Part shown: piece by piece, positions 54,932 to 64,000 of the stretch
Layout: each line of letters starts with the position of its first letter
Position numbering within the stretch: position 1 is the first letter of the stretch
Assembly: GCA_028571685.1 (NCBI GenBank)
Contig: CM053143.1
Location: 138,914,829 to 138,978,828, forward strand
Length of the DNA stretch: 64,000 bases
DNA from: Heterohyrax brucei
Taxonomy: Eukaryota > Chordata > Mammalia > Hyracoidea > Procaviidae
Reading direction: 5' to 3'
Position numbers and translations under genes: made by a program
Notes under the pieces: generated by a model
Databases searched by the model: none
The model's input: the letters and a program-made list of their open reading frames with translations, nothing else
What the model was told of the DNA's origin: nothing

Positions 54932-55110
54932 AAGAGGCATGAGACAGTATGAGGAACAAGAACTACAAGCAGAGCAGCAGAGTTAGGGAAAGGGGGCGTG
55001 GAGAAACTGAGATAAAGGAGACAAAGAAAAACTGTGCATTCCAAGAAATGTGAACATCACCACTCCATCCTATAATCATGAAAGGACATTAAACTCATGC
55101 CTGATGATAA
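54932..55110. repeat. direct duplication, copy 2
   Basis: About 170 bases that differ from copy 1 at only a few positions plus two small indels. The unit is otherwise unique in the window. Confidence 0.9.
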
Positions 55111-55149
55111 GATTTTCATTTGTGCCATTCAGGACCCTGACGGTGACTA

Positions 55150-55380
55150 GCAGTGTTCTAAATTCCTACATACACTAACTCATTTAATCCTCACCACAAC
55201 TCTATGAGGTAGGTAAGTATTCTTATTCTCCCCATTTTACAGATGAGGGGATTGAGGCACTTGGGTGTTAAGTAAGTGGCACAAAATTCAAACCAGGACT
55301 GGACTCCTCAGCAGGCTGACTCCATTGCCCCTATACTTAACTACTGCAACATCTTACTTCTGTACTTAATAATCTAGAGG
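55150..55380 (-). mobile_element. MIR SINE
   Basis: catttaatcctcaccacaac, tatgaggtaggtaagtattc and ccccattttacagatgaggg. Well preserved. Confidence 0.85.
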
Positions 55381-55756
55381 CATTTAATGACTTTAAACAC
55401 ACATACACAGAGCTGGTAGGACCAGAATTCAGGCCCCAGTGAGTTGAACAATCAATAAGAAGTGAAGATGGTTGGCTCAGGTGAATCTACTCCTTGCTAA
55501 GTTTTCATCAAGGCTGAGGGTTTAAGGAAGTAGAGGAAGACAACAGATTAAGGGGGAGTTTGAGAAGCCTTGAGCAGTTTGTAGACTGAGGTGAAAGCCC
55601 AGGGGAGACAGATCTTGACAAGGATCCAGGTGAAAGGATGAAGATGGAAGAAAAATTCCAAAGCTAAGACAGAAAGGGAATGAACTTTAGAAAACAGAAT
55701 GGACAAACCTAGTAGAAACTGGGGAAGGAGTTTTATGTAGGGGCCTTTCAAGTATT

Positions 55757-55890
55757 TAAAACTCACAGCCATGAAGGTGATTCTCGCTACCAGAGATCCT
55801 TCTGGACAGAGCAGAAGTGACTGGTGGATCCGAACTGCTGACCTTCTAGTTAGCAGTTGAACTGTTAAACACTGTGGCTCCCGAGCTCCC
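55757..55890 (-). mobile_element. AfroSINE with internal deletion
   Basis: ctcacagccatgaaggtgatt, tggacagagcagaagtgact, ctgtggctcccgagctcccc. Confidence 0.75.
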
Positions 55891-56904
55891 CTCAGTGTTC
55901 AGCACTTAAAATATAATACTAAAAGACAACTTTGTTAAAATGACTAACCATCCTTGCTGAGAACCTCCTAGAACTAGGCCACTGTACAAAGAAAAAAAAA
56001 GGGAAAATAAGAAGCATCGGGCCTCTCATCTAACTCCATGCTGCCTCCCAGAATCAGGAGGAGGCATGTTTCTAAGCTCGAGGCACACTTGTCTCCTATA
56101 AATCCCTGCAGCACGTGGTTCAGACACATCTTAAGTCATATTTCTTTTTTTTTCTGCCTTATATTACAATTATTGTAACCTTGTCATGGCCTCTCCACTA
56201 AATACTCAATTCCTTGAAAGACCACACTGTACCTCAACTCTTTATTCTGCTGGAAGGCATGCTGAATGCAAAGCCATGCACACATTAAGCACCTCATGTT
56301 CACAAAATGGGGTTACTAAAAACTTCCAGGCACTTTTTTCTGTGTCTTATTTCATCAAGATTTGACTTTTGCCCCCAGGAGCTCCAACTTTTCTTATTAT
56401 TATCATAAATTTATGTAATACAAATCAATCTTAACCTTATGCTGAATGCCATGACCTTTTCATCCCTTTACATTTTCCTTCTAATCTGATAAAGAGGTCA
56501 CTTTGCATTATATCAGCTCCAAGGGGAAAGAAGCCAAACTTGCTTTAAAAACAAAAGTCTTAAATGGTTGAGCAAATACAAGAAGTAAAAATGTGTTGAA
56601 CAGAGAAAAAAGTACAAGTAAGTCAGGTCTCCTGACTGGTGTGGGAGTGAAGGGGTAGAATTGTTTAGTGTACAATGTACTTCTTAAAATTTGCAACTAA
56701 CTGACCTCAGGTTAAGGACCCACCCTTCAGTTCTGATTGATGGAAACTATTTGCACTGTGTGAAGAATAGCAATTTGGGCAGTATGACCCTTACAAGACC
56801 TGTACTGTAGCATTAACCATTTCTAGGGATAGAAGAGGCTCGTATAGCTTGTCCATAGATCTTCAGAGGGTCAGGTGAATGGAGATGGGGCCCATATTCT
56901 GCAC
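55891..56904. other. 5' flank sequence; possible L2 end
   Basis: Mostly unassigned. 56,150-56,300 reads like a diverged L2 3' end (cactaaatactcaattcctt, cacattaagcacctcatg). No gene. Confidence 0.45.
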
Positions 56905-57115
56905 GGGCAAACCGGTAATGCACTGACTACAGGCTTGGCTGCTACCTGAAAAATTGGCAGTTGGAACTCATCAGCCACTTTGGAGGAGAAGGATGTGGGA
57001 GCTGACTTCTGCAAAAAGTTACAGTCTTGGGAACCCTATGGGGCAGTTCTACTACATCCTATGGGGCCATTGAGTTGGAATTGACTTGAAGGCAGTGGGG
57101 GTAGGTTTTGTTTTT
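56905..57115 (+). mobile_element. AfroSINE, M type, diverged head
   Basis: aggcttggctgctacctgaa, aaaagttacagtcttgggaa, gttggaattgacttgaaggc. Confidence 0.8.
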
Positions 57116-57261
57116 TACTCTGCAGGAATGGGAGGCAAAAGGAAGTCTGATTCCAAAGTTCATGTTTTTTAAAACACACCCCATGTTTGAGTTGGGTATA
57201 GGCAGGGTGATCTCGTGTAATTTGCATCAAAACTGGGGTACTTGGAACACTATGCAATGAT

Positions 57262-58330
57262 AAAGAACAATAATGATTTTAGGAAGCATCTCATAACTTG
57301 ATTTCGACTGGAAGACATTATGCTGAGTGAAATAAGTCAGTAGCAAAAGGACAAATATCATATGAGACCCCTGCTACAAGGACTTAAAAACAGACTCATG
57401 TGTGGAAGAAAAGACTCTTTGACAGCCTGGAGAGGGTTGGTCATAGATTAGGTGGTAGAAACTTGGGTAGGTGACAGCACACAGTAGAAAGTAGATAAAC
57501 TTAATTAGACTTCAACATAGACTGAAAGTTCTTCTAATTTCAACCCAATATTGCAAGGACAGCATGGCGGGGTGGGGTCCATGGACCATACTCTTGGGGG
57601 ACATCAAGGTCAACTGGCATAACTAACCTATTGATAAGAGTCTTCTACACCCCATGTTGGTGAGTGGTGTCTAGATTGTCAAAGCTATCAAGCTGCCATC
57701 TGAGGTACACCAAATTGTCCCAAATCATCTGAAACAGATGATGACCAAGAACACCAAAGTCATGAGGAAAAAAGAGCTCAGGAAACAGAGGATCCATGTG
57801 AATGGGAGACTGTATCAACATGTGACCAGAAGAACCAGGTGGTACCTGACCACCAACAAAAGCAGCCATGATGGGGCACACAATGTAGAGTCCCTGTGGC
57901 AAGATGAGAAAAAGAAGGGTGCAGCTCAAGAACTCTACTAAAAGATGAGAATTGATGATCCAGCACTCTGGAGGATCCTCTGGGAGCATGGCCCCTAGAC
58001 CTGCTGCTGCCCCTGACCAGAAAACACTACTGAGATCAACTCTTTGGACAAAAATGGACTGGACTTGAGGACACAGTGTGGATGTATGGTGTGTGTAATT
58101 TATGGTTCTATGCATTTATAGGATGCTGTCCTACTGGTCTGTTTCTAGATGGGAGAGAAGAGGCTAGGGAGGAGGGAACAGGAGCTTGTTAAGAGGATAC
58201 TACAAACACAGAATGAAAAGAAGGAGTGTGTTGTCACCAGCAAGGAAAGCAGGAGGAGGTACAGATAGGTGGGCATGCAAAATTGGTTTGGATTGTGTAC
58301 TTTCACTTAATCACAATTAAAAAAAAAACT
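57262..58330 (+). mobile_element. L1 3' end, about 1.07 kb, 5' truncated
   Basis: It starts near the L1 words tatgctgagtgaaataagtc and ggacaaatatcatatgagac, continues through ggggtccatggaccatactc and ggagactgtatcaacatgtg, and ends gtactttcacttaatcacaa with poly-A. It is the longest of the L1 3' ends in the window. Open frames in it (for example 57,645-58,115 minus) are incidental. Confidence 0.75.
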
Positions 58331-58410
58331 GGGACACTTTTGAGAGTGAAAGGAAACAACAGGCACAAAATGAACAATCCAGCATGAATTAACCTGAGTA
58401 TAGGGACTGG

Positions 58411-58750
58411 TGGAAACCCTGGTTGCACAATGGTTAAGTGCTACATCTAGCTAGTTTAGCCACTGCTGTAGAGTCGGTTCTGACTCATAGCAACCCTATA
58501 GGTCACAGCAGAACTGCCCCATAGAGTTTCCAAGGAGCACCTACCATATCTGAACTGCCGACATTTTGGTTAGCAGGTGTAGCACTTACCTACTCCACCA
58601 CCAGAGTTTCCATGCTTCATCTGCCTACCAAAGAGGTCAGCAGTTCTAATCTTCCAGATGCTCCTTGAAAACTCTATGGAGCATTCTACTCTGATGTAGA
58701 GGGTCACTGTGAGTGAGAATCTACTGGATGGCAGTGGGTTTGGGTTTGGG
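58411..58750 (+). mobile_element. AfroSINE, S type, split by another SINE
   Basis: The left part (ggaaaccctggttgcacaatgg to ctacatctagcta, to about 58,455) and the right part (atgcttcatctgcctacc to gagaatctactggatggcag, about 58,611-58,750) are one element with a ggtttgggtttggg tail. Confidence 0.9.
58456..58610 (-). mobile_element. AfroSINE, S type, inserted in the preceding SINE
   Basis: gccactgctgtagagtcggtt to actccaccaccagagtttcc. tgctacatctagcta before and tgcttcatctgccta after form a 15-base target-site duplication with two differences. Confidence 0.9.
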
Positions 58751-58765
58751 TTTGATTTTTATAGG

Positions 58766-58935
58766 GATTGGTGTAGTGGTTAAGTGTATAGCTGCTAACC
58801 GAAAAGTTGGCAGTTCGAATCCACCAGAAGCTCCTTGGAAACTCCCCAGGGAAGTTCTACTCTGTCCTATGGAGAGTCATTGTGAGTTGCAATCGACTAG
58901 ATGGCAGTAGTTTTTGTTGTTGTTGTTGTTTTGGT
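58766..58935 (+). mobile_element. AfroSINE, S type
   Basis: ttggtgtagtggttaagtgt, agttggcagttcgaatccac (a good B box), gttgcaatcgactagatggc, then a (GTT)n tail. Confidence 0.9.
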
Positions 58936-59194
58936 TTTTGCTTTTTAATAGGGACTAGAATAAGCTCTCTGCTGTGACCCCCATTTCAGGTTGCAATCAG
59001 ATCTCTTCTATCCTTTATGTCAGGGCCAAGCAAAGGTCCTTTTGGGAAGAAACACCTTGGAGATGGCGCTACAGCAACTGAGTCCATCTGATATCAGTTT
59101 AGAGGAGGGCATAAGTATAGAGAGAAAGAAGAGAGTGCCCATTTTCAAATAAAGCCACAAAAGTACCAATAGCATTCCTAGACACATCGTCATT

Positions 59195-59232
59195 ATCATA
59201 ATGATGATAATTATGATTATTATTATTATTGG
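59195..59232. repeat. (ATT)n/(ATG)n tract
   Basis: atcataatgatgataattat then four tta/att units. Confidence 0.8.
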
Positions 59233-59334
59233 CATAAATGGTCAAAACTACCCACCTTCCTACTATAAAAATACCTTTGGTATGAATTAATGGGTCATAA
59301 CCCTGTTAAAAGAGAATAATAATGGTGTCGAGTG

Positions 59335-59565
59335 AATAATTATGATGTTACTTGTGTTGATCTAAGTGTTTGCATGTATTACTGCATTTCTTCTTCACAA
59401 GAACACCTGAGCTAGGTGTATTATTAGCTCTATCTTACAGGTAAGGAAAGCAAGGCTGTGATAGGTCACATGACTTACTGACAGTCACCTAGACAGTAAG
59501 GGGTGGAAGGAGGATAAGCACCCAAGCTACAGATCAACGAATCTCTACACTGTGTTACCTCTGCA
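59335..59565 (-). mobile_element. MIR SINE
   Basis: atctaagtgtttgcatgtat, aactagg-type agctaggtgtattatta and agtcacctagacagtaagg, diverged but in order. Confidence 0.65.
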
Positions 59566-59569
59566 ACAC

Positions 59570-59596
59570 ACACACAGACACACACACACACACACA
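59570..59596. repeat. (CA)n microsatellite
   Basis: About 13 CA units with one GA interruption, directly before a SINE tail. Confidence 0.95.
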
Positions 59597-59597
59597 A

Positions 59598-59751
59598 AAT
59601 ACTACCATTGAGTCAATTCCAACTCACAGCAACCTTACAGGACAGAGTAGAAATGCCCCATAGAGTTTTCAAAGAGTGCCTGATAGATTTGAACTGCTGA
59701 CCTTTTGGTTAGCAGATGTAGCACTTAACGACTACATCATCGGGGTTTCCA
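59598..59751 (-). mobile_element. AfroSINE, S type
   Basis: actaccattgagtcaattcca to actacatcatcggggtttcc. Confidence 0.9.
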
Positions 59752-60113
59752 TAACTTACTCTTATTCTACTTTGAATTATAGAATTTCAACTTCATGCTT
59801 GATTGTTCAGACGCAAAGGCAGGAATTGTTTCTTAGCCATCTGCAGAGTTTTCCATATGCAGAAAACAGTGAGGATGGCTAACAGCATTAGGTAGCAAAG
59901 CATTGCAGGAAAACATGCACTGGAAATCAAAGCCTAGCACCCGCATCAGTAAGCTTGAACCTTGCTCAAGTTCCAGGATGCTGGACCTAGTATCTTCCCC
60001 TCTCAAGGTGACAGATTTACCCTCCACAATCTCTGAGTCTCATCCAGCTCTCAAATTTTGGTTCTCTGATATGGGGCAATAGTTGAAGGGAAAAAAAATC
60101 ACCAACTTTACTT

Positions 60114-60245
60114 ATCACTAACCCATTGCTGTTAAGTAGATTTCAGCTCATAGCAACCGTATATGACAGAGTAGAACTACCCCATAGGATTTCCAAAGAA
60201 TGGCTGATGGATTCAAACTGCCAATCTGTTACATAGCACTGGTGG
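60114..60245 (-). mobile_element. AfroSINE, S type, head shortened
   Basis: acccattgctgttaagtagat to catagcactggtgg. Confidence 0.8.
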
Positions 60246-60317
60246 CCAAGAAATGCTAACACCATTCCTACTTTTTTCTTTATCCTTCTTCAAGCACTGC
60301 CTCTCTCACTTTCATTC

Positions 60318-60510
60318 TTCTCACAACCTAGCTTTTGTAATCTCAGACAAGTTATTTAATCTGTCAGCACCTCAGTTTCCTCATCTGTAAAATGGGGTGA
60401 GAACACAGTCATAACTGCCTCATATGGCAGTGATATGGATTATATGAGTTAATATATGTAAAGTGCTAAGAATAGAGCATGATACATATTAAGCACTCAA
60501 CAAATTATAG
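60318..60510 (+). mobile_element. MIR SINE
   Basis: acctcagtttcctcatctgt followed by aaaatggggtgag, then gagttaatatatgtaaagtg and attaagcactcaacaaat: the whole MIR 3' half in order. Confidence 0.9.
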
Positions 60511-60529
60511 ATTTTTTACTGTCTCTACT

Positions 60530-60685
60530 TTATAGCTAATAAAATTAATTACAGCTCAGTGAGGTTAAATAATTTAGCCGAAGTCTATCAGCTAATAAAA
60601 CAGTGGAGCAGACATTAAAATGCAAACTTTCTGAACCATAAATTCAGTTTCGCTTCCACTCAAATTGCCCTCTGAGGGCTTTATT
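60530..60685 (-). mobile_element. MIR SINE
   Basis: agctcagtgaggttaaataa, tttagccgaagtctatcagc and agtggagcagacattaaaat are a reversed MIR next to the forward one. Confidence 0.75.
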
Positions 60686-61630
60686 ATGAAAAATAGCAAT
60701 TATGAAAAATTATACTAGACAGCAATGTAGGAGGATAGGCACTCTCCTCAGACCCTGGCAGTCATCAGAAACTAAGTTAGCATTTGTTGTTAACACAACA
60801 TCTTAGTTCCGAGTCGCAGACTAGAGCCTCGGGTCTCGGAGCCAGCCGGCTCTCTCCCAGACAGCCTGGAGCCCTGACACAGTGCAGTTTAAGAACACTG
60901 GGGGCTGAAAGGTAAATTACACCAGCCAGCCAGCAAGATCCAGCTTGACAAAGAAGTGAACTGGAGCATTTTTCTTTTTTGTTTGTTTGCATTCTGCAGA
61001 ACTTCTTAACCGTGCACACTGAGCTACTCCGAAAGGACTGAGCTTTCTGGGCAAGCTGACCTCAGGCGACCAAGAATCGTTTTTCTATTGGTAGCTTATT
61101 ATGAGTAATTTTTCCAGTAGCTGTCCTATCATGAGCATTCCCTCTTCTCTGTAGCATTAACCCATATCCAAAGAATACTTTTTAAAAATAATACTTGTAA
61201 AGATGTTATATGCTAAACAAATAAGATTGATCTCTATTTGTTCACATAGATTTTAAAGATGTGTAGTTAGAGAAAAAAGGAGGTCACAGAATGACATATG
61301 TAAAATGATTGCATTTATGTTAAATGGTAAGTTGAATTACATCAAGCTGCTGATAACCAAAAATAGCATTTTTTATGTGATTTTACCTAATATATAAATG
61401 TATCTCTGAAAGGAAACATACCAAACTGTTAGCAGGATTCATCTCTGGCCATGGGATGGAATTGGGGAATAGTGAGGGTGGGTGGGAGACTACTGCTCAC
61501 TCTCTTAGTTTCTACATTGTTCAAGTTTTCATTCATGTATTAATTTTATAATTTAAAAAATAATATAAATATGTTGCTATTTGGTGAATACATGAACTGA
61601 AAAGAAGATTTCAAATGGTATAATGGCTTG
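60686..61630. other. 5' flank sequence, no gene recognised
   Basis: 60,800-60,960 is somewhat GC-rich (gcctcgggtctcggagccag) but CpG-poor overall, with no feature I recognise. Confidence 0.45.
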
Positions 61631-61694
61631 AGAACAAAACCCACTGCTGTCGAGTCAGGTCCAATTCATAGTGACCCTAAAAGTCAGAGTAGAT
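61631..61694 (-). mobile_element. AfroSINE tail fragment
   Basis: aaacccactgctgtcgagtca to agtcagagtagatg; core and head missing. The RTE copy starts immediately after. Confidence 0.75.
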
Positions 61695-61696
61695 GA

Positions 61697-62995
61697 AGGA
61701 AAGTATTAAATGCAATGTGCAAAGACCTCCAGTTAGAAAACCACAAGAGAAGCACATGCTTGCATTTATCAAGGTGGAATAACTGAAGAGAAAATTCAAG
61801 CCTCGAATTGCAATACTGAAAGACCCTGTGGGCAAAATATTGAACTATGTAAGAAGCATCAAAAGAAGATGGAAGGAATATACACTCACTGTACCAAAAA
61901 GGATTTTTCAACTTTCACCCATTTCAGGAGGTAGCATAAGATCAAACATAATTGTATTGAAGGAAGAAGCCCAAGCTGCACAGAAGGCATTGGCAAAAAA
62001 AAAATGCTCCAGGAATTGATGGATACCAACTAAATGTTTCAACAAGTGGAAGCAACGGTGGAGGGGCTTGCTAATCTATGCCAACAAATTTGAAAGACAG
62101 CTCCAAAGCCAACTGGCTGGAAGAGATTCATATTTATGCCTAATTCCAAAGAAAGGTGATCCAACAGATGTGGGGATTATCAAACAGTATCATTAACATC
62201 ACACCAAGTAAAATTTTGCTGAAGATAATTAAAAAAGTGTTGCAGTAGTACACTGACAGAGAACTGCCAAAAATTTAAGCCGGATTCAGAAAAAGATGTG
62301 GAACAAGGACAACATTGCTCAGGTCATATGGGTCTTGGCTGCAAACAGAGAAAACCAGAAAGATGTTTATCTGTGTTTTATTGACTATGCAAAGGCATTC
62401 AACTGTGTGGGTCACAACGACTTATGGATAACATTGAAGAGAATTTTACACGAGTTTGTACTCATACAGAACCTGTAGAGAGACCAACAGGCAATTATTT
62501 GAAATGAACAAGGGAATGCCACATGGCTTAAAACTGAGGACTAAGGTGCGCCTGGCCAAAGATATGATATGATATGATATTTTCAATTACCTCAGATGCA
62601 TGGAAAGACTAGACAATAAATACGGAAGACCAAAGAAGAGTTGTTGGTTTTGAATTCTGGTGTCAGAAGAGAATATTGACTATACCATGGATTGCTAGAA
62701 GAACAAACAGATTTGTCTTAAAAGAACAACAACCAAAATGCTCCTTAGAAACGAGGATGGCAAGACTTCATCTTACATATTTTGGATGTATCTCTGAGGA
62801 AGGACTTCATGTTTAGTGAAGTACAAGGTCAGCAGGAAAGAGGAAGAGACTCAGCAAGATGACCTGGCAGTTTCTACTGTCATGGTCAAGTATGGCAACT
62901 GTTGTGGGGATGGTGCAGGATGGGGCTGCGTTTCATTCTGTACTTAGTGTTGTTTGGGGTGGGAGCTGACTCGGTGGCACCTAACAACAACAATA
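61697..62995 (+). mobile_element. RTE (BovB-type) LINE, 3' part with reverse transcriptase remnant
   Basis: The frame at 62,296-62,478 carries FIDYAKAFNCVGHNDLW, the reverse transcriptase motif A region (DYAKAF, with Asn where Asp is usual). Upstream, 61,828-62,019 holds a broken linker-to-RT segment. Stops, frameshifts and an internal gap after 62,520 break the rest. The element ends with ggtggcacctaacaacaaca. It is inactive. Confidence 0.85.
62560..62582. repeat. (GATAT)n short tract inside the RTE
   Basis: Four gatat units in tandem (agatatgatatgatatgata). Confidence 0.85.
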
Positions 62996-63035
62996 GCCAA
63001 GTACCGTCGAGTCAGATCCGACTCACAACATTTGG
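62996..63035 (-). mobile_element. SINE/RTE tail fragment, opposite orientation
   Basis: ccaagtaccgtcgagtcagat then ccgactcac. It abuts the end of the plus-strand RTE, giving tail-to-tail inverted ends. Confidence 0.65.
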
Positions 63036-63119
63036 CAAATATAGCTACTTTAATTATCTTTCTTTGGCACAAATTTAGAAATTACTAAATATGTATGCCA
63101 AATTAGACATTCCTATCAC

Positions 63120-63200
63120 CCTTGGAAATGCTGTGGGGCAGTTCTACTCTGTCCTATAGGGTAGCTATGAGTTGGAATCAACTCGACAGCAGTGGGTTAC
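63120..63200 (+). mobile_element. AfroSINE tail half
   Basis: ccttggaaatgctgtggggca to gagttggaatcaactcgaca. The head half is missing. Confidence 0.85.
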
Positions 63201-63201
63201 C

Positions 63202-63352
63202 ACCCTGGTGGCATAGTAGTTAAGTGCTATGTCTGCTAACCAAAAGGTTGGCAGTTCAAATCTGCCAGGTGTTCCTTGGAAACTCTGGGGCAGTTCTACT
63301 CTGTCCTGTAGGGTCACTATGAGTAAGAATCGACTTGACAGCAGTGGCTTTG
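63202..63352 (+). mobile_element. AfroSINE, S type, full length
   Basis: accctggtggcatagtagtta to gtaagaatcgacttgacagc, tandem to the previous partial copy. Confidence 0.9.
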
Positions 63353-63654
63353 ACTTATATTCAAATGCTGTTTTATTTTGCATATATCAGGGCTGCATAT
63401 TTTAGATGCATAAACGTACAAGTTCCCACTTGAATTTAAATTGAACATGTAAGATCTAAACTGATTTTTCTATCTGTGTGGCAGTTTACTTATTCTTGTA
63501 ATTAATTTATTGTTATCATTATCGAGGTGGAAAATAGTGAGGGACAGTTCTCTTTCATTTGATTTTAAATAGAGGAAACATTTCTAACCTCAGAAGATTG
63601 GGTTGGGTGCCGTGATATGTATTTAAATTGGCCCCATGTGCCCACTGACACACC

Positions 63655-63835
63655 TGCGTCTTAGAACTTCTCACGCTGTATTGTAATTCCCCGTTGACTT
63701 GTCTCGATCTCCCAGCTCCCCTCCCCCGATACAATCTACTGGAAAATAAAGTCCATGTCTGTTCACCTCAACCTCCCTAGCACAAAGTGTCTAGCATAAT
63801 AAGAGCTCATCAGCATCTGTTAGATGAATGAAAGC
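63655..63835 (+). mobile_element. L2 LINE 3' end
   Basis: acgctgtattgtaattcccc, actggaaaataaagtccatgt, ctagcacaaagtgtctagca and gttagatgaatgaaagc follow the L2 3' order to its terminus. Confidence 0.75.
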
Positions 63836-64000
63836 TTGCATGCATCAGGGGGCAAACTCTTTTCAGGAATTGTTCATTTTTATCTGAAATCAAGAAAATA
63901 CATGCTCTGCTTCTAGCAGTGGCCAAGCAGAGTTTGAAAGAATTACTCATGTAATGGTTCAAGGGCAAAGAGCTAAAAGCAAATCAGAAACTTCCCCAGG

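Noticed and set aside
57645..58115. 156-codon minus-strand frame
   Set aside because: It is antisense to an L1 3' end; related copies elsewhere in the window are not open.
60780..61019. GC-richer minus-strand frame upstream of KIT as a small gene or exon
   Set aside because: 80 codons, no domain, no CpG island and no splice context that stands out.

Overview
This is mammalian nuclear DNA, almost certainly from an afrotherian and most likely an elephant-type (paenungulate) genome. The evidence is the roughly 80 pieces of AfroSINE, the RTE/BovB-type LINE remnants and the lineage-specific L1 3' ends that fill the window. It has no bacterial features: no operons, no CRISPR arrays, no compact coding. 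Nearly all open reading frames are chance frames in repeats or intron.

The one cellular protein-coding gene I can name is KIT (stem cell factor receptor, type III receptor tyrosine kinase). Its first exon is on the minus strand inside a CpG island at about 44,985-46,640. The start codon is at 46,350-46,348, 67 coding bases follow, and a consensus donor comes directly after 46,284. The promoter is at about 46,440-46,540. Everything below 46,283 is therefore KIT intron 1. I found no exon 2, so the intron runs past the left edge (at least 46.3 kb). Everything above about 46,540 is 5' flank, expected from conserved gene order to face PDGFRA.

Intron 1 (1-46,283) holds dense AfroSINEs in both orientations, RTE fragments (472-686, 4,361-4,779, 21,075-22,170), L1 3' ends (862-1,681, 1,693-2,213, 13,689-14,060, 14,636-14,735), and a composite SINE with a tRNA-Gly-like head (6,558-6,905, with a second truncated copy at 32,368-32,715). 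It also holds a split MER5A, an unidentified processed pseudogene on the minus strand (about 26,430-27,530), and a decayed class I endogenous retrovirus with two LTRs (36,191 to about 42,190) lying antisense to KIT.

The 5' flank (46,540-64,000) holds more AfroSINEs, several old MIR and L2 copies, an L1 3' end (57,262-58,330), an RTE copy (61,697-62,995), microsatellites and a local direct duplication of about 170 bp (53,750 and 54,932).

I found no new biochemical system. The most informative signals are at the KIT promoter: one G-quadruplex motif is kept while its neighbour has decayed, and there is an in-frame upstream ATG in the 5' leader. Next come the nested insertions with visible target-site duplications, which give a relative order of transposition. 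SINE subfamily labels (S, M, L) are mine, based on the core seen between head and tail. Coordinates of repeats are by eye, good to about 10 bases.
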